64,000 nt of DNA from Inquilinus sp052113205 (lineage in GTDB: Bacteria; Pseudomonadota; Alphaproteobacteria; DSM-16000; Inquilinaceae): positions 4,121 to 68,120 of the forward strand of contig NZ_JBFRCU010000032.1 in the NCBI RefSeq assembly GCF_052113205.1, given 5' to 3'. Under the pieces are notes generated by a model. That model was not told the origin of the DNA, searched no databases, and saw only the letters and a list, made by a program, of their open reading frames with translations. Below, in pieces: positions 58,114-64,000 of the stretch. Positions within the stretch are counted from its first letter, which is position 1; the number at the start of each line of letters is the position of its first letter. The translations under genes and the position numbers were made by a program.

Positions 58114-61100
58114 ATGGACATGAAGCTCTCGCGCCGCGGCTTCCTGAAAGGGGCCGGCGCGGGCGTGGCGGGAACGACGCTGGGAGCCTTCGGCTTCGGC
58201 GACATCGAGGCGGCCTACGCCGCGGCGATCAGGCCGTTCAAGCTCGCCAACACCACCGAGACCCGGAACACCTGCACCTATTGCTCGGTGGCCTGCGGCA
58301 TCATCCTCTATTCCAAGGGCGACCTGCGGAAGGGCGAGCGGGCCGAGATCACCCATATCGAGGGCGACTCCGACCACCCGACCAACCGCGGCACGCTGTG
58401 CCCCAAGGGCGCGGCGCTGCTGGACACGGTCAAGTCCGCCACCCGGCTGCAGACCCCGATGCTGCGGCGTGCGGGCAGCGACAAGTTCGAGCGGATCTCA
58501 TGGGGCGAGGCGCTGGACAAGATCGCCCGGGCCATGAAGGACGACCGCGACGCGAACTTCATCGCCAAGAACAAGGACGGCACGACGGTCAACCGATGGC
58601 TGACCACGGGGTTCCTCGCGGCCTCGGCCACCACCAACGAAACTGCCTACGCCACCTACAAGGTGGTTCGCAGCACCGGTATTCTGGCGTTCGACAACCA
58701 GGCGCGCGTCTGACACGGCCCGACGGTGGCGAGTCTCGCCCCGACATTCGGCCGTGGAGCCATGACGAACTCCTGGACCGACATCAAGAACACCGATCTC
58801 GTCGTCATCATGGGCGGCAATGCCGCCGAGGCCCATCCCTGCGGCTTCAAATGGGTCACGGAGGCCAAGGCCAACCGCGGCGCCAAGCTGATCGTCGTCG
58901 ACCCGCGCTTCACCCGCTCGGCGTCGGTGGCGGATTTCTATGCGCCGATCCGGCAGGGCACCGACATCGCCTTCCTGCTGGGCCTGATCAATCAGTGCAT
59001 CCAGAACGACAAGGTGCAGTGGGAGTATGTGAAGGCCTTCACCAACGCCACCTTCCTGGTGAAGGACGGCTTCGCCTACAACGACGGCCTGTTCACCGGC
59101 TATGACGAGCAGAAGCGCGACTATGACAAGTCGACCTGGGACTACCAGATCGGCCCGGACGGCTTTGCCGTGGTCGACGACACGCTGCAGCATCCGCGCT
59201 GCGTCTGGAACCTGCTGAAGCAGCACGTCGCCCAGTACACGCCGGAGATGGTCGAGCGGATCACCGGCACGCCGAAGGACAAGTTCCTGAAGGTGGCCGA
59301 GATGGTCGGCGAGACCTCGTCGCCGACCAAGGCGATGACCTCGATGTACGCGCTGGGCTGGACGCAGCATTCCAAGGGCGCCCAGAACATCCGCACCATG
59401 GCGATGCTGCAGCTGATCCTGGGCAATATCGGCATCCGCGGCGGCGGCATGAACGCGCTGCGCGGCCATTCCAACATCCAGGGGCTGACCGATATCGGGC
59501 TGCTGTCGAACTCGCTGCCCGGCTACATGAACCTGCCGCGGGACACGGAGAAGGACCTCGCCACCTACATGTCGACCCGCGGCTTCAAGCCGCTGCGGCC
59601 GAACCAGACCAGCTTCTGGCAGAACTACAAGAAGTTCTTCGTCAGCTTCCAGAAGGCGATGTTCGGCGCGGCGGCGACGCCGGAGAACGACTTCGCCTAT
59701 GACTGGCTGCCGAAGCTCGACGTGGCCGGCTACGACATCCTGCGGGCCTTCGAGCTGATGAAGCAGGGCAAGATGAACCTCTATTTCTGCCAGGGGTTCA
59801 ATCCGCTCCAGGCCTTCCCGAACAAGGCCAAGCTGGCCGAGGCCTTGGCCAAGCTGAAGCTGCTGGTGGTGATGGATCCGCTGGAAACCGAGACGGCGCG
59901 GTTCTGGGAGAACCACGGCGTCTACAACGATGCGGCCACCGCCTCGATCCAGACCGAGGTGATCCAGCTGCCCACCACCTCCTTCGCCGAGGATGAGGGG
60001 TCGCTGGTCAATTCCGGGCGTTGGCTGCAATGGCACTGGCCCGGCGGCACGCCCCCCGGCGAGGCCAAGCCCGATGCCTGGATCATGGCGCAGATCCATC
60101 TGCGGCTGAAGGAGATGTATCGGACCGAGGGTGGGGCCTTCCCCGACCCGATCCTGAACCTGAACTGGGCCTATGCCGACCCGGGCGAGCCGAAGCCGGA
60201 GGAACTGGCCAAGGAGATGAACGGGTCCGCCCTCGCGGATCTGTTCGACCCGGCCGACCCGACCAAGAAGATCGTCGAGGCCGGCAAGCAGTTGCCCAAC
60301 TTCGCGGTGATGCGCGACGACGGGTCGACCGCCAGCGGCTGCTGGATCTATACCGGCAGCTTCACCGAGGCCGGCAACATGATGGCCCGGCACGACAACT
60401 CCGACCCGGACGACACCGGCACCTTCGCGAACTGGGCGTTCGCCTGGCCGGCCAACCGGCGGATCCTGTACAACCGCGCCTCCTGCGACGTCTCGGGCAA
60501 GCCCTGGGACCCGTCACGCAAGCTGATCGAATGGAACGGAAGCAAGTGGACGGGCTACGACGTCCCCGACATCTCGCCGACGGCAAAGCCGGAGGACGTC
60601 GGGCCGTTCATCATGAACGCGGAAGGCGTCTCGCGCCTGTTCGCCCGCGGCATGATGCGGGAGGGCCCGTTCCCGGTGCACTACGAGCCGTTCGAGAGCC
60701 CGGTGGCCAATGTCATCGCGCCGAAGGTGCGGGGCAACCCGGCGTCACGGGTGTTCGCGGACGACTTCGCCCAGTTCGCCGATATCGGCTCGCCGGACTT
60801 CCCCTACGCCGCGACCTCCTACCGGCTGACCGAGCATTTCCACTACTGGACCAAGAACAACCACGTGAACGCGGTCCTGCAGCCGGAATTCTTCGTCGAG
60901 ATCTCGGAGGAGTTGGCCAAGGAGAAGGGCATCGCCAAGGGCGGCTGGGTCCGCGTCTGGTCGAAGCGCGGCTCGGTCTTCGCCAAAGCGGTGGTGACCA
61001 AGCGGATCCGGCCGCTGGTGTGTGACGGCAAGACCGTCCACATCGTCGGCATCCCTATCCATTGGGGCTTCATCGGCGCCGCGAAGAAGGGCTTCGGGGC

Positions 61101-61203
61101 GAATGTGCTGACGCCGTTCGTCGGCGACGCCAACATCGAGACGCCGGAGTTCAAGGCCTTCTGCGTCAACATCGAGGCCTCGTCCGGGCCGCCGGTGGCG
61201 TGA
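58114..61203 (+). CDS. fdnG: Respiratory formate dehydrogenase, catalytic alpha subunit (selenoprotein)
   Basis: 1029 aa including selenocysteine at residue 200, encoded by TGA at 58711-58713 in the context NQARV-Sec-HGPTV, exactly the FdnG/FdoG active-site sequence. Reading TGA as stop would split the gene. AGGAGG with 6-nt spacing fixes ATG 58114. A Tat signal (SRRGFLKGAGAG) exports the folded enzyme. The [4Fe-4S] ligands are in CTYCSVACG and, further on, GTLCPKG. The protein binds bis-MGD molybdenum or tungsten, with Sec as metal ligand, and oxidises formate to CO2, passing electrons to FdnH. A SECIS hairpin follows the TGA. Naming as fdn rather than fdo is arbitrary. Confidence 0.96.
58711..58756 (+). 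promoter_or_regulatory. Selenocysteine codon and bacterial SECIS element
   Basis: TGA (58711-58713) is followed at once by CACGGCC (58714-58720), which pairs perfectly with GGCCGTG (58750-58756). The apical part reads CGGTGGCGAGTCTCGCCCCG: a GGCG/CGCC stem with an AGTCT loop above a bulged U flanked by GG/CC. This reproduces the features required by SelB in the E. coli fdhF/fdnG elements (bulged U and GU in the loop). Confidence 0.93.
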
Positions 61204-61216
61204 GGGAGAAGAAACC

Positions 61217-62161
61217 ATGTTTCCCCCGATCCCCAATCCCACCGTCGCCCCCGGCGCCCCGAAGTTCGGCGACCAGGACCTGATCCGGCGCTCGGCTTCG
61301 ACGATCACCCCGGCCGCCGTGCGGCAGACCGAGGTGGCGAAGCTGATCGACGTGTCGAAATGCATCGGCTGCAAGGCGTGCCAGTCCGCCTGCATTGAGT
61401 GGAACGACACGCGCGCCCAGCCGATCGGCGAGAATCTCGGCGTCTACGACAATCCGGCCGACCTGACGCCGGACATGTTCACGCTGATGCGCTTCACCGA
61501 ATGGGAGAACCCGGAGACCCAGAACCTCGAATGGCTGATCCGCAAGGACGGCTGCATGCATTGCGAGGATCCGGGCTGCCTGAAGGCCTGCCCGGCGCCC
61601 GGTGCGATCGTGCAGTATTCGAACGGCATCGTCGATTTCGTACACGAGAACTGCATCGGCTGCGGCTATTGCATCAAGGGCTGCCCGTTCAACATCCCGC
61701 GCGTCTCGCAGACCGACCACAAGGCCTACAAGTGCACGCTGTGCTCCGACCGGGTCGCGGTCGGCCAGGGCCCGGCCTGCCAGAAAGCCTGCCCGACCCA
61801 GGCCATCGTGTTCGGCACCAAGGACGAGATGAAGGAATGGGCCGACTTCCGGATCAAGGATCTGAAGTCCCGCGGCTTCGACAATGCCGGGCTGTATGAC
61901 CCGCCCGGCGTCGGCGGTACCCATGTGATGTATGTGCTGCACCACGCCGACAAGCCGGAGATCTATGCCGGCTTGCCGAAGGACCCGAGTATCAGCCCGA
62001 TCGTCGAGGCCTGGAAGGGCGTGACCAAGGTGGTCGGGCTCGGCGCCATCGGCCTGGCCGCCGTGGCCGGCGTGCTGCACCACCTGTTCGCAGGCGCCAA
62101 TCGCGTGTCGCCGGAAGATGAGAAGCACGCCGAGGAGCTGGCCGGGGGAGACCGGACATGA
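61217..62161 (+). CDS. fdnH: Formate dehydrogenase iron-sulfur beta subunit
   Basis: 314 aa. Four [4Fe-4S] clusters are indicated by Cys groups CIGCKACQSAC, CMHCEDPGCLKAC, CIGCGYCIKGC and CTLCSDR with CQKAC. A single C-terminal membrane helix (VVGLGAIGLAAVAGVLHHLF) anchors it to the membrane facing FdnI. It carries electrons from FdnG to the cytochrome. 13 bp after fdnG; ATGA overlap with fdnI. Confidence 0.95.
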   Translation: MFPPIPNPTVAPGAPKFGDQDLIRRSASTITPAAVRQTEVAKLIDVSKCIGCKACQSACIEWNDTRAQPIGENLGVYDNPADLTPDMFTLMRFTEWENPETQNLEWLIRKDGCMHCEDPGCLKACPAPGAIVQYSNGIVDFVHENCIGCGYCIKGCPFNIPRVSQTDHKAYKCTLCSDRVAVGQGPACQKACPTQAIVFGTKDEMKEWADFRIKDLKSRGFDNAGLYDPPGVGGTHVMYVLHHADKPEIYAGLPKDPSISPIVEAWKGVTKVVGLGAIGLAAVAGVLHHLFAGANRVSPEDEKHAEELAGGDRT

Positions 62162-62868
62162 CCGCCGCCATCGATCCCCGGCCGGACGATGTCGAGCCGG
62201 GCGACAGCGTCCATCCGGGCAAGCCGGTGACGGTCGACCGCTACACGGCCGGCGCCCGGATCAACCACTGGATCACGGCCACCAGCCTGGTCCTGCTGGC
62301 CCTGTCCGGCCTGGCGATGTTCCATCCCAGCCTATTCTTCCTGAGCACGCTGTTCGGCGGCGGCCAGCTGACGCGGACGCTGCACCCGTGGATCGGCGTA
62401 GTGCTGTTCTTCTCCTTCGCCGGCCTGTTCATCCGGTTCTGGAAGGCCAATCTGTGGAAGAGCGAGGACAACACCTGGCTGCGCCGCGCGCGCGACGTGC
62501 TGGCCGGGCGCGAGGAGAACCTGCCCGAGCTGGGCAAGTACAATGCCGGCCAGAAATTCGTGTTCTGGGGCATGTCGATCCTGATCATCGTGCTGATCGC
62601 CAGCGGCTTCGCGGTCTGGGACCAGTATTTCTATCCGTTCACCACGATCGAGCAGAAGCGCATCGCCATCCTGGTGCATGCCCTGGCGGCGGTGGCGATC
62701 ATCTGCGTCTGGATCACCCACGTCTATGCGGCGATCTGGGTCCGTGGCACATTCGGCGCCATGACCAAAGGCCGGGTGACCGGCGGCTGGGCCTGGCGCC
62801 ACCACCGCAAATGGCTGCGCGAGCTGGTGGCGCGGAAGCCCGGCGCGGACAAGACAACGGTCCCTTAG
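62158..62868 (+). CDS. fdnI: Formate dehydrogenase cytochrome b556 gamma subunit
   Basis: 236 aa with four membrane helices. Histidines for two b hemes lie in RINHWITA, TLHPWIG and WITHVYAAIW. It passes electrons to the quinone pool. ATGA overlap with fdnH. 48 bp separate it from fdhE. Confidence 0.93.
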   Translation: MTAAIDPRPDDVEPGDSVHPGKPVTVDRYTAGARINHWITATSLVLLALSGLAMFHPSLFFLSTLFGGGQLTRTLHPWIGVVLFFSFAGLFIRFWKANLWKSEDNTWLRRARDVLAGREENLPELGKYNAGQKFVFWGMSILIIVLIASGFAVWDQYFYPFTTIEQKRIAILVHALAAVAIICVWITHVYAAIWVRGTFGAMTKGRVTGGWAWRHHRKWLRELVARKPGADKTTVP

Positions 62869-62916
62869 GCCAGCACAGACGAGTCACGTGGCCCGTCGGG
62901 TTCGTGAGGACAGAGA

Positions 62917-63834
62917 ATGAGTGACGATACGGCCCGGCCCGACCCGACCGTGATCGGCGAGGTCGCGGCGCCACCCTTCGCCCGCCTGCCCGACCCGCAC
63001 CAGATCTTCATCGACCGCACCCTGCGCCTGCGGACCCTGGCAGCGAACAGCGAGATCGGCCCCTATCTGCGCTTCCTGTCCGACCTGGCCGAGCTGCAAT
63101 ACCGGATCCAGGACGACCTGCCCGAGCCGGCCATGCCGGACGCGGCGGTGCTGGCGCGCGCCTGCAGCCATGGCATGNCGCCGCTCGACCGGGCCGGCTT
63201 CGCCCCCGATGCGGCCTTCGCGGCGACCTTCGACCGCTTCACCCTCGCCGCGGCCGAAATCGCGATGCCTCCGGCGGCGACCGAGGCGCTGCAGCGGGTG
63301 CGCGCGGCTGGCCGAGCGCAGGGCGAGGCGATGGTGCGGGCCGTCCTGGCCGGCGTCATCCCGGCCGATGCCCTGGCCGAGCACGTCTATGTCGCGGCGA
63401 TTCTGCAAGTCCAGTTCGTCCGAATGGCGGCGCGGCTGGACGCCAAGGCGCTGGGGCCGGTCGGCGAAGGGGCCTGCCCCAGCTGCGGCGGGCCGCCGGT
63501 CAGCACCATGGTGGTCGGCTGGCGCGGCATGGCCAGCACCCGCTTCTGCGCCTGCAGCCTGTGCGGCACTTATTGGCACCAGGTCCGGATCCGATGCGTG
63601 CTGTGCGGCGGCAGCAAGGGCATCGGCTACCAGGAGGTCGAGGGCGGCGGCGGCACGGTGAAGGCCGAGACCTGCGACAGCTGCCATCGCTATGTGAAGG
63701 TGCTGTACCAGGTGAAGCAGTCGGACCTGGAGCCGGTGGCGGACGACGCCGCCAGCCTCGGCCTCGACCTGCTGATGCAGCAGCAGGGCGAGTACGAGCG
63801 CGGCGGCTTCAACCCGTTCCTGCTGGGCTACTGA
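62917..63834 (+). CDS. fdhE: Formate dehydrogenase accessory protein FdhE
   Basis: 305 aa. The rubredoxin-like iron/zinc-binding part has CPSCGGPP, CSLCGTYW, CVLCGG and CDSCHRY, and the protein ends with the conserved GFNPFLLGY. FdhE is needed for activity of Tat-exported formate dehydrogenases and contacts the catalytic subunit. An unresolved base at 63178 leaves one residue unknown in a non-motif region. Located between the structural genes and selA, 1 bp before selA. Confidence 0.93.
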   Translation: MSDDTARPDPTVIGEVAAPPFARLPDPHQIFIDRTLRLRTLAANSEIGPYLRFLSDLAELQYRIQDDLPEPAMPDAAVLARACSHGMXPLDRAGFAPDAAFAATFDRFTLAAAEIAMPPAATEALQRVRAAGRAQGEAMVRAVLAGVIPADALAEHVYVAAILQVQFVRMAARLDAKALGPVGEGACPSCGGPPVSTMVVGWRGMASTRFCACSLCGTYWHQVRIRCVLCGGSKGIGYQEVEGGGGTVKAETCDSCHRYVKVLYQVKQSDLEPVADDAASLGLDLLMQQQGEYERGGFNPFLLGY

Positions 63835-63835
63835 C

Positions 63836-64000
63836 ATGGACGCTATCCGCCTGCGCGACCTGCCCTCGGTCGACCAGGTGCTGAGGACGCCGGCCGCGGC
63901 GACAGCCCTGGCCGCCTTCGGCCATGCCCAGACCGCCGCCGCGGTGCGCGGCGCCCTGGCGGTGGCGCGGGAGGCGGTGCGCGCCGGCGCCCCGGTGCCC
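63836..64000 (+). CDS. selA: L-seryl-tRNA(Sec) selenium transferase, N-terminal fragment (cut by window edge)
   Basis: 55 codons up to the window end. The opening LRDLPSVDQVLRTPAA matches the SelA N-terminal domain that contacts tRNA(Sec). SelA converts seryl-tRNA(Sec) to selenocysteyl-tRNA using selenophosphate. It starts 1 bp after fdhE, so it is co-transcribed with the selenoprotein it serves. selB is expected downstream, outside the window. Confidence 0.85.
   Translation, partial: MDAIRLRDLPSVDQVLRTPAAATALAAFGHAQTAAAVRGALAVAREAVRAGAPVP

Noticed and set aside
58114..58713. fdnG as a truncated or split pseudogene
   Set aside because: The TGA is at the conserved Sec position and is followed by a good SECIS; selD, fdhE and selA are present.

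Overview
The window is a GC-rich (about 70% GC), tightly packed stretch of bacterial chromosome. Codon use, broad solute-transport content, a MatC/GntR malonate module, a selenocysteine-containing formate dehydrogenase and the repeat types all fit an alphaproteobacterium, most likely a Rhodospirillales soil or host-associated genus such as Inquilinus or a relative. The genus is inference; no rRNA or other species marker is present. Four isolated unresolved bases (4201, 39396, 53823, 63178) indicate a draft assembly.

Region 1 (1-12050) is accessory. It holds the tail of a metallo-beta-lactamase-fold hydrolase, a LuxR-type regulator, two paralogous RTX calcium-binding secreted proteins (1226 and 756 aa), a MocR-type regulator and two related, unrecognised helical proteins. 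Both RTX promoters carry an array of four direct repeats with core ATCTGGACY at 21-23 bp spacing. The second array also lies just upstream of the divergent MocR gene. This is a coherent and probably undescribed regulatory unit. The spaces between these genes are filled with GC-rich palindromic repeat elements.

Region 2 (12055-33102) holds two divergent transport/catabolism gene sets. The minus-strand operon runs GntR, peptide-type binding protein, two permeases, a DapA-family aldolase, two ATPases and a second DapA-family aldolase. The plus-strand set starts with two Gfo/Idh/MocA oxidoreductases. It continues with GntR, two tandem binding proteins, two permeases, an SDR dehydrogenase, a polysaccharide-deacetylase-family amidohydrolase, gamma-glutamyltransferase and two ATPases.

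Region 3 (33122-41498) is a malonate-utilisation locus. It has a MatC-type carrier and a GntR regulator on the minus strand and mdcABCDEGH on the plus strand. A palindromic repeat element is inserted in frame at the 5' end of mdcG and has to be translated.

Region 4 (41724-55373) has a LysR regulator facing a long minus-strand operon for peptide scavenging. The operon order is S9 peptidase, M20 amidohydrolase, two near-identical binding proteins, two permeases, two ATPases, a serine hydrolase of the beta-lactamase fold and an MmgE/PrpD protein.

Region 5 (55543-64000) is a selenium/formate module. It has selD and a Tat-exported transglutaminase-like protein on the minus strand. On the plus strand are fdnG (in-frame TGA read as selenocysteine, followed by a clear SECIS hairpin), fdnH, fdnI, fdhE and the start of selA, cut by the window edge. 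The genes together supply selenophosphate, make selenocysteyl-tRNA and assemble a periplasm-facing respiratory formate dehydrogenase.
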